64,000 bases of DNA. Origin: Lateolabrax maculatus (lineage: Eukaryota > Chordata > Actinopteri > Acropomatiformes > Lateolabracidae). The stretch is from NCBI GenBank assembly GCA_031216445.1, contig CM062216.1, positions 9,793,501 through 9,857,500 of the forward strand, read 5' to 3'. Shown piece after piece: positions 23,672 to 35,122 of this stretch (position 1 is its first letter; every line of letters starts with the position of its first letter). The notes under the pieces were generated by a model. The model was not told where the DNA came from, ran no database searches, and worked only from the letters and a program-made list of their open reading frames with translations. Made by a program: the position numbers and the translations under genes.

Positions 23672-24817
23672 ATAATCAATTCGATAACATAGACCAGGAA
23701 GGGCAGATGGTTAAATGCAGTGACAAACAAATATGTCAACAGTATTTGTGTCATTCACAACAAATGATAGTGTCCCACTGGGCCAATACATAACAAAAAT
23801 CTTTGCTTATTTTTATTTTGAATAGCAAGTTGAGATTAGGGGCAGTTGGGGTGCTGTGACCAAGACACAAAGCTTGGATGCATCACAGTCATTTTTTCAA
23901 GTTCCATTATAATCTGATCACTATTGTTTCAGGATGTGTGACAGACAAAGAGATGAATTGAATTAACAATAAAACAAATGGAACAAATGAATGACCAAAA
24001 AAACAAAAGAACAAATGATCCAACAGAAGCAAAGGAGCAGACAAACAACTGGCCGTAGCATGGGGATGGGGAGCATGAGCGAGCATCAGTCAGAATCTGT
24101 GTGTCTGTCTCCCTAGAATCTCTGTTCAAAATCAAGGTTCACTCTCTGCCGATAGTTGCTTAAAGGGCAGGAGGAGCATTTTGACAGTTTTGTCTAATCA
24201 CTCATCAAATTGGGGATAAAACAGGAACATGCGCTTGTTGTGCTCTATTTGAACATGTCTCACAGCGAAATGTTAGAAGCAGTTGGGAAGGCACAAATGT
24301 TGTGTTTTGCTTATAAATATCCTAAAACTGCTGTAGGTAAGATTCAAGATTAAAGAATAAATTCAAACAAATGTAAACATTGAATACATGTTTATGCATA
24401 CCTGTTGTTTTACTTTGGAGACTCAGGGCAAAAAAGTGAAAATCTCCTGCATCATCACGTTATCAAAGAAAATAAAAAATTTCCTTTGTTTTCCTGCCAA
24501 TATGCTGCAGAAGTCCTTTAGTTGTAGCCTAACTGAGGGACTAGACAAGACATCCTTTCTATAATGGAAAAATGGGGTGTAATCACAACACAGTTTAGGG
24601 TACAAGTACCCCCCGATACTGAGGAAGTATCAAATTGTCCCAAATTGTAGAGTATTGATTTTGACTATTTTTATGCTCTTATATTGTGCATAAAATATGG
24701 CACCAATCGACATTCATTTCCAGTGCAACGGTGAACCTTGCCCACGTTTAACAAGAACACACTGACGTTCCAAATCTGGGTTAAAAGGACAGAAAATCAC
24801 TGCTTGTTCGTGTCGTG

Positions 24818-24863
24818 GCTAGACTGGATACTAGTTCCAGTATCCAGTAGTATCCAGTCTAGC
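24818..24863. repeat. Perfect 16-bp inverted repeat (hairpin)
   Basis: GCTAGACTGGATACTA (24818-24833) is the exact reverse complement of TAGTATCCAGTCTAGC (24848-24863), with a 14-base spacer. The spacer itself contains a third, overlapping partial copy (GTATCCAG) that can pair with the left arm in an alternative fold. No T-run follows, so it is not an intrinsic terminator. Confidence 0.9.
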
Positions 24864-25584
24864 TACAACCCCCAGTATTTACGCTTTGGCTGTTTGACCT
24901 CTGTTTGATGTCATATAACAATAACCATGAAAAGGAACAGTGACATTAGGCTTTTCTTTGGAAAACCCCAAAAGAGGGTGAGCTGAAAAAGTGAACATTC
25001 GTAGCTGGTTCCATAGTTGTATTTCTATGAAAGTTTCTTATATTAACCAAATGCTGCACCTTATGGCACGTGCACTTTGTTGTAATCAGGCATAAGGAAA
25101 GGAGAAGCAATAGATGATAGCAGAGGAGGATCCTCATGGAAACAGTCTTTTTTTTTTCATTGCTCTATTGCTTTTTTCAATCATCACTCCAGTCTAGGTT
25201 ACTTCAATATGTTGAAGCAATATGAACAAACTAATAGGCCACTCGGTTCAGTTGTATACACGTCCTTAACTGATTCATCAAAGTAAGTAATGATGATATA
25301 CTGTGAAGGCCCAGGAGCATGCATTCAAAACTGACAATGGTGCGTATGCTGTTAAATTGAGTGGCCTTGAGCATAGAGGAACTGATTATTTACCGACTGA
25401 GCACAGTGAAGAATCGCTCATGATGTGCTTTAATGTAGACTGAATTCCTCCAGCATCAACCCAGCAGAGGAGCAAAAGGTTCACAGCCGTCCCTCCACAT
25501 GTCCCTGCCAATCGCTGCTCTCTCCGTCCTGGACAGTCCACAGAGAGATGTGTGAGTGGGCCGCATATCACAGCCCATCGCTTG

Positions 25585-26043
25585 GCTGTCTGGCCGCAAC
25601 TTTACTGTTTTGGTTCACTCCCACTGCTCTCATAGCGTTGCTCTCAGCTGCAGCAGGCAGCTGTTCTCGGGTGAAAAAGCTCTTAAGAGCCCACTGTACA
25701 CTACGTCCTCATCACCAAACAGCAGACAGGCACAGTTAGTGACTAGCTGGTGAACATAGTGGAGCATTTAGCAGTTAAAGAGGCAGATATTTTGCTCAGG
25801 TTGTGGTAGAGACCAAAAACAGAGCCAAAAGAAAGTAAATATTGGACTTACATTTGCCAGATGGCAGGAAACATGATTCTGAATGAATGATAATGTTGCT
25901 CCATAACTGCTGGATGTGTAAATAAGCAACCGTTTGCTAACTAGTCGACCATATCAACTTAAAGAGGATGATACGTCAATGTTGTGTTCACAACTTGTTT
26001 TCTCTGCCCTGCAAGTGGCCCCCCAAAAAATCTGTTATTGCAG
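25585..26043 (+). repeat. Medium-size teleost repeat, copy 1 (fullest)
   Basis: Landmarks in order are GCAACTTTACTGTTTTGG, CAGCTGCAGCAGGCAGCTGT, AAAAAGCTCTTAAGAGCC, ACCAAACAGCAGACAGGCAC, GTGACTAGCTGGTGAACATA, GTGGAGCATTTAGCAG, GTAGAGACCAAAAACAGAG, ATGTTGCTCCATAACTGC, GGATGTGTAAATAAGCAA, CCATATCAACTTAAAGAGG, TTCACAACTTGTTTTCTCTG and CAAGTGGCC. Copy 2 (29377-29802) follows the same order on the same strand, and copy 3 is inverted. There is no open frame of note. The family class is unknown to me; I recall it as frequent in percomorph genomes. Confidence 0.88.
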
Positions 26044-27044
26044 GTTTAAATAACGTTTAATATTCATGACTAAATAAGCAACAATATATGTTAAAAATCA
26101 TCTTTAAGTGTTATTTATCAAGAGTCTACCACTTAAAAACTCCGCAACTTGCTTTATCAGGACTGTGGATGTGGTTTGATCAGGTTTCATTGACAGTCAC
26201 CAAACAACCAACCAAAGTTAACATTTTGATTCAGATGTTGCTAAATCCTGATCGGTGCTAGGAGGTACGTGATGTCACCTTTTCTCAGCTGAGCCTGTCC
26301 TATTCAGATCAGTAAGAAGAGCTCAGAAAAAAAGGATGTACAGAATCTGTAACATAAAATAACCAAAACTGCTGAAAATAGTGTGGTCATGTAGGATCAG
26401 ATTACTCATAGTAAGAAACCGATTGAGATAATAAGTTCTCAGAGCCTTTAAAGTAACCAGGCTCTAACAGCTGGCAAGTTTATGTATATCTAGGTGATAG
26501 AAATGATGGCCTGATGACAGCCCTGACCCACTCTTGGACTCCTCTCTTGCGTGCAGCAATTTGCACTCTGTCACCAAGGTTTCATGGACAGCTGGTGGAC
26601 TCTCTCGGACGCTGCAGACAAGAAAGGTCCTGTCATGTGCTACAATTCAAATCAACACCATCAGTATATAGCCTTAGGTGTGAGCTCTGATGGAAATGTT
26701 GCTTAAATTAAATCAGTGTCTGACTCCGAGGATGACAGTCTCTTTTATTCCCACAGTCAGTGCTCGGCCTTCCATCTGTAGCTAATAAACAAAAGTTAGA
26801 TTGTTTTAAGTTCTCGTCAACATCTCCTATGTTCTAACTTGAGGTCAAACTATTTCTTGATTTCATCAAAGTTGTGCGTCGAATGTTACAGCATGGGCAG
26901 TGTCAGCAGTTTCTTGCATCAGTAATTTTTCTCGGCCTTTGTCACTTTACTGCTTGCGCTGTAAAAATGATATATTTTTGGGTCTGGTTGCCATTCGTCA
27001 CCTCGTGGTGCTCTACATTTGTCACTTTTTCTGTGGGTTTTCTA
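26044..27044. other. Gene-free stretch
   Basis: No gene or repeat was recognised. Sequence is mid-AT with no long open frame. Confidence 0.55.
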
Positions 27045-27496
27045 AGAGTAAAGTAAAGTAAAAAAGTATGTAGTAGTACAGAAGTAAAAGTTAAAAACTT
27101 TTCTTTTTTCAGACTTTTCTCTTTTTGTGAAGTAATGGATAAGTTTCACTCTTTGGGCATCATCTGAAATGTTTAAAGGGGAAATTTCTCTTTGGTAGAA
27201 CTGCAAACAACTCACACATCTGAAAAGTGACAACCGGTATTTTAATATTAACAATGCAAATTATTTTAGAAGCTTATTGTAGGTTTTTATGTCAACCTTG
27301 AATCTGTAAAGTACAAAGTAGTAACTATATCCGTCAAATAAATGTAGTGGAATTAAAGTACAATATTTCCCTTTGAAATGTAATCGAGCAGAAGTATAAA
27401 GTAACAAAATGGAATATACTCAAGTAAAGTACAAGTACCTCAATTTTTACTTAAGTACGGTTCTTAAGTAAATGTACTTTGTTACTTTCCACCACT
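27045..27496. mobile_element. Teleost hAT-like element, CCACCACT-ended, one end clear
   Basis: The right part reads AATGTAGTGGAATTAAAGTA, AATATTTCCCTTTGAAATGT, AAGTATAAAGTAACA, ATACTCAAGTAAAGTACAAG, TACCTCAA, ACTTAAGTACGGTTCTTAAG and TTACTTTCCACCACT. This is the well-known teleost element whose terminus is CAGTGGTGGAAAGTAACTAAG on the other strand. The left part is looser (AGTAAAGTAAAGTAAAAAAG near 27048), and no matching CAGTGGTGG terminus was found there, so the left boundary is approximate. It is non-coding. The hAT assignment is by the CAG-type end and is inferred. Confidence 0.75.
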
Positions 27497-29376
27497 TTCT
27501 ATTGTTACCTTTGTCCAGAACTTGTCTTAACAACAACTTAAGTCAAGTGTGAGTGAGGCCTGTGGTGTTTTTAGGTGTTGGTTCATACCGTGGAGCAGGA
27601 GGTGCATCAGGCTTCGGCTTTGGACAGCCTGTAGGTTCCCTACGGAGCCCAGCAGCAGAAGCAGTAACGGAGTGAATGCTACTAACCCTTCCTGCTTCCA
27701 TTAGAGACAGAAACTAGAGGATTACTGCCAGGGGCAAGGCTAATGACTGTCATGGCCACAGAAAGCCGATTTGCCGAAACCGTGGCAGGGAGGCGTGAAG
27801 CCAAAATCTCCCTCTAAGACCCAGTGTGAGGGGCCTTAATAAAGGACACACTCTGCTCTATCCTCTGCTTTCTTTGGTGAAAAAGTTGTTAAAATCACAA
27901 AGAATATGTGATATATGCATCTCCCATGTTCTTTTTTTTTTTAGCAGGCTAAAACAACACAACAAAATCATATGCATATAGATATAAAGACAGTCATGCT
28001 GATTACATCCCTTATAGATGCCCAAACCTGACATAAAACGTGTCTGCAGCCTAATCTCCTTTTGAGAGTATTTAAACAGGGGGGCATGCTAGAGAGGCAC
28101 AACAGAGATAAATAGTCCCATCATCATTACTAACTCATAAGACATAAATCACTAAATATTATAGTGTTATAAGTGAGTGGGAGGATATAGACAGTGTGAC
28201 GCCTTCCTTGTTACAGTAACAATACAGTTGTAAGTGGAATGCGATAGATGTGTTTAAATGTTAATGCTATTTGAGGCTCCATGCAGGAACTTGACGACAT
28301 TCATGTTTCCAGTGTATGGGTTTGGTTTTGCAAATAAAAGCATTTTCCTTAACTAGGACGTGATCATTGAAATTTAGAGGACGTGTGATGGGAAGTGGGT
28401 GGGTTACACGTGAAAATGCGTTTTCTGTGGCATGTTGAGGAGCAGTTCCCAGTGTGAAGCACAGCGGTGAATGCAGCGAGAGCCGTCCCCGCTGCCAAGA
28501 TGCCTTTATATTCCACACGACACCGTCGAGAGACACTTCAGCTCGGTGACATTTAAGAATATCTGATCTGAGAAATTTCTTATCGTTTACTGATGCTTCT
28601 CTTATTCCCTCCATTTTCTCTCACTCCCTCACTTCCGCCCTCGGAGTTGTCCTCCCCTGCTCCCTTTCGTGTCTAAACAACATGCACACACAAACACACA
28701 TGCCTGGGCATTGATTTGGCTAGTTCAGAGTGTACAGGGGCAAGGGAGAGCACTCATGGAGAAGTTTGTACAAATGATCTCTGGAGGGCTTGAGACGCAG
28801 GACCCGCTCTCTTCTCTCTCTCAGTCTTTCTCTCTCTCGCAACCTCTCGCACTCACTCTCTCCGACTCTCTTCTTCTGCCCCTTTGTTTCCTCTGGCTGA
28901 ATATGCATTTTCTGGATTAGAGTGAAGGCAAGCAGGAAAAGTAAAAGGGAGGACATTACTGTTCTGAGTCTGCGGGTATGGGATCTCTGGAGTTAGTGGA
29001 AAAAAAAAAAACTTTTTTATCCTCTGAGCAAGTATCTTGGTTGACTTACCAGTAGGACTTATGGATGTTACACAATATGTGTCAGCTAGCAGATTAGTGC
29101 TTTCTCCAGTGCCCCCTCTTTTAGGGAAGCCAGGGTGCTATAGTTTAAGATTAAAACAGGGAGAGATTTTACCTTTGAATTTATCCATGTGTGTCTCTGC
29201 TACTGGCTTTTAACATACTGTCTACCTGTTTGGCTCATTCACAATATCCAAATATGTTGCATCATCCTGCAACCTAAAGAGGTTATCGTCAATATTTTTA
29301 TAATATGGATCACATTTCTACTTTAATGTAAAAGCTTGTAGTGATGAACTGACAATTGTTACCTGACTCTGCAGTT
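27497..29376. other. Gene-free stretch, CNE-like block near 27720-27820
   Basis: No gene was recognised. The block containing GGCTAATGACTGTCATGGCC and GCCGATTTGCCGAAACCGTG is compact and non-repetitive. A pyrimidine-rich tract lies at 28807-28875. Confidence 0.5.
28807..28875 (+). repeat. CT-rich low-complexity tract
   Basis: This is an imperfect TCTCTC tract interrupted by CAGT, GCAAC and GCACTCA. Confidence 0.85.
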
Positions 29377-29802
29377 CCCCTCAGCCCTACAGAGCTTTAT
29401 AGCATCTTTCAGCTCATTGTTAAGGTGTCAAGCCTGCAACTTTACCCTTTTGGATTTTCTCCCCGCTCTCGTTTTTTGGCTGCAGCAGGCAACTGTTTGC
29501 TTAGGAAAAAGCTCTAAAAACCACAGAATGCGACTTGGCAAGCACCAAACGGCAGACAAAGTCAATGACTAGCTGGGGAACATAGTGGAGAATTTAGCAG
29601 CCAAAGAGACACATATTTCCCTCAGGAGTTGATAGAGACCACAAAAGAGTTAAAAGCAGAGTCAATTTGACTGGTGAACAGAAACACGACTCCATATGAA
29701 TGCTAACATTGTTCTGTATCTGTTACTGTGTTAATAAGGATTAAACTATTAACAAATTCACCAGACCAACTTAAAAGGTGATCATTTGTCAATATCCTTG
29801 TT
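29377..29802 (+). repeat. Medium-size teleost repeat, copy 2
   Basis: It shares with copy 1 the ordered blocks GCAACTTTACC, GGCTGCAGCAGGCAACTGTT, AAAAAGCTCTAAAAACC, AGCACCAAACGGCAGACA, AATGACTAGCTGGGGAACAT, AGTGGAGAATTTAGCAGCC, TTGATAGAGACCACAAAAG, GAATGCTAACATTGTTCTG, CAGACCAACTTAAAAGGTGA and GTCAATATCCTTG. Upstream CAGAGCTTTATAGCATCTTT followed by CAGCTCATTGTT probably belongs to the same family and extends further than copy 1. The 3' end is lost. Confidence 0.85.
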
Positions 29803-32800
29803 TCTAATGCCATTTAGTCATTATTTAAATGCCTGTTTAAGAGACTGCTGCAACTTAAATGACCTGCTTCAGTGTCCAGACTGTGGACAGGAAATAGACA
29901 GGAGACTTCTTTATGGCTCCAGGGCTGTGTCACAATATTCATCTGAAAGAGAAACTGTACAGTAGCTCATACTGAACATTTACTGTTGCATTAGCGGTTT
30001 ACCGGTCACCTGACTATGATGGTCAGCACACACAGCACACTGTCCTCAGTGCAGACACAGTCTCTCAGCCTATCTTTTTTCTGCTTTCCTATCCTGTTGA
30101 TCACCTTGTGACCCTTTAGATTTGTCTTGTGACCCCTTGTGGGAGTCCTGAGCCTCAGGTTTTGAACCACTGTGTTATACTTTACAATGTCATATGTCCA
30201 TAAACATTGAATAATGGGACATTTAAAAAAATGCCTTTCTTTCTTGTTTCTTGAGTGATAAAATACTCAAATGGGTCACAGTATAAAATATAATGGGCTT
30301 GGCTTTTTGTTTATTTTTCAGTATCAGGACACATTGTTCATAAACCATTGTATATCAACAAGCTGATGTTTTTTTTTTTTTACAATTTTAAAAACTGTAT
30401 ATCACAAGCTGGAATGTGTTTGTGGCCATCTGATGTCTGACTGCATTTTCTCTGAAATCCTTGTATATTTGTGAAGGAGGAAAATCTGGCGAAGGATTAG
30501 GGGAGAACAGCAAACTGCCAAAAACTGCACAGCCTGTCAGAGTTTGGAAAAGAAAGAGACAGGAGAGGAAAAAATGTCAAGAAGGAGACTGCAAATGAGG
30601 CTTGTTTCAATAAGGGGATCGATGGGGATGCAGGAAAAGATGTTGTGTGCATCGATGATAAGTGTCCACGGGCAAACACAGGAGGGTAGGTTATAGAAGG
30701 GGATACATGTGTGTGTGTTGGGGGTATGCTGAGTAGTGAAGATAGTGTGAGAGAAATGAAGATAGTGTGTGTGGCCCACAGGAGGCTGCAGAGATACATT
30801 AGTTTTTTGACTAGTTTTCCAAAGCACTGGTTGTTTGAAAGGCTTGAAAACAATGTTTATAATTAAGAAGAGGCCATGGCTTGATTGGAGAACAGACACA
30901 CTGTGTGAGATTAGATTGGATACATGTTGTATTTCGGCATGATCCCTTTCAAATCATATTTCCGTTTTATTTAAAGCCTTGATGATGATCATTCATGGCT
31001 ACTGTATTTAGTGGGGAATCTCTACAGGCTCTGTAATTATTTTTAGGCTTTTGCCCTTTGTGTTATTCAGTTCCCTGGCCCGGGTCTTTTGTAGGAAGAT
31101 GTGATTGTTGGGGACAGCCCTTCAGCAGTTGCCATGTCACGGGGCCTTGTGGGGGATGCACTTTTCACCGCAAGACCCATCATGGCAGGCCAGCCCCAAC
31201 GACTGTAGTCACTCTATTTATGATAACTTTCATTGCAGAAGTATATTATTTATGTGCGCCGTCCCCTCCAAACCGCTACACGACGCAGCCTATTTTTCTC
31301 ATGCATACATTGAAGTATAGCCTTGTGAAGGAGAAAAGCCAAGCATATACCCTGCCTTGATGTCAGCTGTGTTATTCAGCTCCTTTTGTTAGTGCGTCCA
31401 GCTCATATGTTGAGAAGCCACTGACCCTGGGCCTATGGATGAGCTACAGTATTGAGAGGTTCTCCCTCTCGTCTAATCATGACGCCATTAGTCACTGATA
31501 GCCTCTGAGGTTGGATCTAACAATGGCTGGCTGTAGACTGTGCGAACTGCCTGCAGGTTTGGACACCAAATTTCCGTCACCTGAGGCCAGATCGGCTCAC
31601 TTTGTAGAGGAATATTATATAAAGTGTATACTGTATAGGGACATTCCAGGCTGTGGAGCAGTGGGCTATTGATTTTTTTTAAAGAAGAAGTAGTGCAGAT
31701 ATTCAGACGTTTCTTGATAGCTGTCACTGCATGTTTATCAGCAACTTGTGTACTGATGTGTTCACACTGACAATAAGACAGATTAGTTGCCACAGTGGGA
31801 CGTTTTTTTTCCCATTTTTTTTTTTTTTTATGCTGATGGCGGTAGGAGGAGATCTCTTCAAAGTTTCTCACTGCTTGCCATCCTGTGTTAAAAATAGTCA
31901 TGCAAAGGGTGACACTGAGCCATCATGGCATGTCATTTTTGGGATCAGCTCGGTGCTGAGAACCGGCTGCAACCCTCCTGTCTTCCCATCAATAAAGAGG
32001 AGAGAAATGTTGTTTGTCATCATTGTCCACCTAGCTCATGTGCTTGTCATGTGGCAATGCTGCATCGCTGTAGCTCCATATTAAAGAATACATACATACA
32101 TTAAACATCTGAGTAATTTCAGGGCTTTGTCTTTTTACTGCACTGACTGGAGTGTTGTGGGGAAACAACTATATGTGTGAGAGTCACAGGATGGGGTGCT
32201 ATACGGGCACATTCTTAAAGAAGGAGTGAGTAGCTTCTACTTCATGTCACAGACTTTGTTGAGTGTGGATATCTTTGACAATTAGGAGCACATTTGCCAG
32301 AAACATTTTCATTTTCACATTTTTCTCGCAAAGACAGTGTTGCCTCCTCCCTGCTAATGTTTCAATATAATGATTACCTGATAGTAACATGCCAATGTAC
32401 AGCAACACCCTCAAACCATTGCATCTCCTCTTTGCTGTCGATAATTGGTGATTCTAATTGGCCACTCTGTAAAAGTAGTCTTTAGCAGAATACAACACTG
32501 CCTGAACGGGCAACAACACCATCCTTTAAGACAATGTTTGCTAAATGAAGATGGAGATAGCAAAAGGCTCTAACAAGTCCCTAACCCAAAGGCCCTCTCC
32601 TCTCCGTCTACTGTCTGCAGTGGGGCTCTTGAGCATGTTCACACGGAGGCACATCCATCTTCTTTTTATCCCAAATTACTCGCCGTCTTTGATTCTCACT
32701 CTCCGTGTAAATTAAGTGGGTGTGAGAGGGCGGGAAAGTGGTGGGCTGATGGATCTTATTAGAGGTGTTGCATTGATAATCAGTGGAGAGACAACAAGAT

Positions 32801-34944
32801 ATGGGGTGAGAGGGAGAAAGAGGGAGGCAGGGATGGGGAGAACGACGGCGATGTCTCTATTCACAGTGGCAAGCTGCCCTTGAGAGGACGGACAGGAAAG
32901 GCAGAGAAAGACAGGGGGAGGACGAGAGAAAGGAGATGGAGGAGAATGTTGAGATGTCACAAATGTAGAAGTGGTGTCACTTTGGTTTATCTCCATCAGT
33001 GCATCTGACTGACCAGAGAGGCAATGCCACATGTGTGAGCTGAGTGAAACTCTGTGTTTACGAAGGGATAAACGTTTGTAGCACTTTCTCTCCCTCTCTC
33101 TCGCCTTCATTCCTTTCCCTGGCTGTCCTCTGGCCCTCCATTTAGGAAGTGAGAAAGTACATATCTTTATTTATAAATCATGGAACTCCCATATCTTCCA
33201 CTTGGCCTGTTTGGTTACAATAACTGCACAGTTCATTTGCTTTCTTCTGTATTCCCTCTTGGTTACTACTGATGGAAGAATATGTTGTCTGTATGATGAT
33301 GTATATTTTTCACTCTCTTGTTTATATTGAATAGCATGTATGCCATGCACTCAAAAACATCTGCCAGTCTCTGCCTTTCTTAACATTGTACCCTGTACAG
33401 TGGGACTGCAGGTTATGCTTCATTACAGAAAATGAACAGAGCTCTACTTTGACAGGGGACAGGCTGTCTGTCATCCTTCAATAGGATCATCTCCACCTGC
33501 TTAGATGTTTGGCCTGGAGGAGGAAGAGGAGCACTGGGGTAGAGGATGTCCTTGGTTGTGATCACGGAGGAAACTTAGAAGATGTTTTCTATTTTTTAGG
33601 GAGCCGTAGTGCATGTTGAGGTCAGAGATCGATTGAGGAATCTTCAAATCTAAAGACAAAAAGTTCATGTCCTCTGGATTTTTTCTGAAGATTTCCTGTT
33701 TCATTTCAATAAAATCCGGGCACAAAATGTACAGATGATATGATAGATTACAATACCCAACTCTTTTCTGGTTGAATTTATACTTTCATGTAGGGAACTA
33801 AAATTTGCAGAAAAACTAAAGAATTTAAATATGAAAAATCCAAATAATTGAAAGAGTTCTAGGTAACACAGACTCACTCCCTATGTATCTCTAAAATCCT
33901 GGCTACCGACCTTGGTGGGACTGTGGAAGTGAGTGTACTTTGTTGTTTTGCGGCAGCCCCTCTCGTCTCATCGTGGTGTGAACAAGCTCTCACAAGGCTA
34001 ACTTTTCCGAGTTGGGAAGTTGAGTTGAGGTGATGTGGGATCAGGGAGGAAGGAGAAGCATTTGGTGCTTGTACAGAAGGTATTATACACACCCTGGTAC
34101 ACTGCATGCTAGAGGAAACACACTGAGCCTATGAGCTTGGCTTTATTAGATCCAGTCATAAAGCGATGCCGGTTACAGCTGGCACGCTGACTTTATGTAA
34201 TCACACAGCTTGAGACAGTCAAGTAGCTGCAAAAACACATACAGCCACAAAAAAACATATACATCCAAACTCACATATGTCCTATTTTAGGATTACAGTA
34301 TATTCAGTATTATAAAATCCTATCAAAACCCTTTTGATGATGTCACAAAATCCAGCTAAAACAAAGATGTCCGTCTTTGTACCTAAAAAGTCAAAGGTAT
34401 TCATCAAGAAATTCTATTATACAAAATTAGGCTACACACTGATGGTAATTTATAGATCATAATAATGATATTTTTAATATTTCTAATGAGAATACAAAGT
34501 ACATGAGCTGAGGCTGATGGAAATGTAATTAGTTTTGCAAGTATTTAATCATACTTATGCATACAATTTTATATATGAATTAAAACATATCTTTTCACCC
34601 AACTACGTACTATAATTTACATTTTATTGACAACATAATTTGGAAAATCAGCGGTTGACGTTTATTAGACTGCCATGGAATAAAGTCACACTGTACATTA
34701 CATTGTGAAACTGATCATCTATTTGCTAAAATGTACAGTAGGCAGACAGTGATCACAAGTAACAGATATTAATCTACATAACATGTTCCCACGTCCAGTG
34801 CAGACAAGAAGTTAAAAGACAAAATAACAGCTTTAAAACACTTCTGATAAGCATGAGGTCAATATGGAAAGTGAAAGAATAACCAAAGTGATTACATTTT
34901 ATCCTATGGGGTTCATGAATGTGTCTCATGGCATTCCGGCCATT
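29803..34944. other. Gene-free stretch with one repeat scrap and CNE-like block
   Basis: A scrap of repeat lies at 30101-30171. The block at about 31060-31330 contains TCTATTTATGATAACTTTCA followed by TTGCAGAAGTATATTATTTA. It is compact and looks regulatory, but no alignment is available. A T-rich tract lies at 31803-31830. The 89-codon minus-strand open frame near 33501-33790 is discussed among the findings. Confidence 0.5.
30101..30171. repeat. Fragment of teleost repeat (GTGACCC...GAACCACTG)
   Basis: CACCTTGTGACCCTTTAGAT, then CTTGTGACCCCTTGTGGGAG, then CAGGTTTTGAACCACTG matches the recurrent fish motif CTCACGACCCCTCAGATTT...GGTTGAGAACCACTG. I recall that motif from inside larger hAT-like elements. 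Only this short part is visible. Confidence 0.5.
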
Positions 34945-35122
34945 AGTTGTCCATATATTTCCCTAAAATGTTAGTCGTTGGGACTCAACCTCTGGAAACC
35001 ACGAATGTCTATACAAACTTTTGTGGCAATCCATCCAATAGTCGTTGGACTGACCGACTGACCAACCAACAGACTTGACAAACATTGCCATCCATGAGCA
35101 ATGCCGCTAGCATGGCTAAAAA
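34945..35122 (+). repeat. Teleost repeat, second copy of the 15.5-kb family
   Basis: CAACCTCTGGAAACCACGAA, then TGTCTATACAAACTTTTGTG, then GCAATCCATCCAATAGTCGT, then GACTGACCGACTGACC, then CATTGCCATCC, then GCCGCTAGCATGGCTAAAA form a familiar teleost repeat. CTCTGG...ACCA and GAATGTCT are shared with 15534-15771. It lacks the GGTGGCGCTA portion. Confidence 0.75.

Larger units (their letters stand above)
18681..25584. other. Gene-free stretch with simple repeats and CNE-like blocks
   Basis: No gene was recognised. It holds a CT-rich run (21770-21831), an A17 tract, a GAAA tract and a hairpin at 24818-24863. Blocks near 22840-22880 (AATATTCAGGCGCTGG) and 23060-23160, which has several TGATTGAT motifs, look regulatory. 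Open frames here, including 164 codons at 20903-21397, show no recognised domain. Confidence 0.5.
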
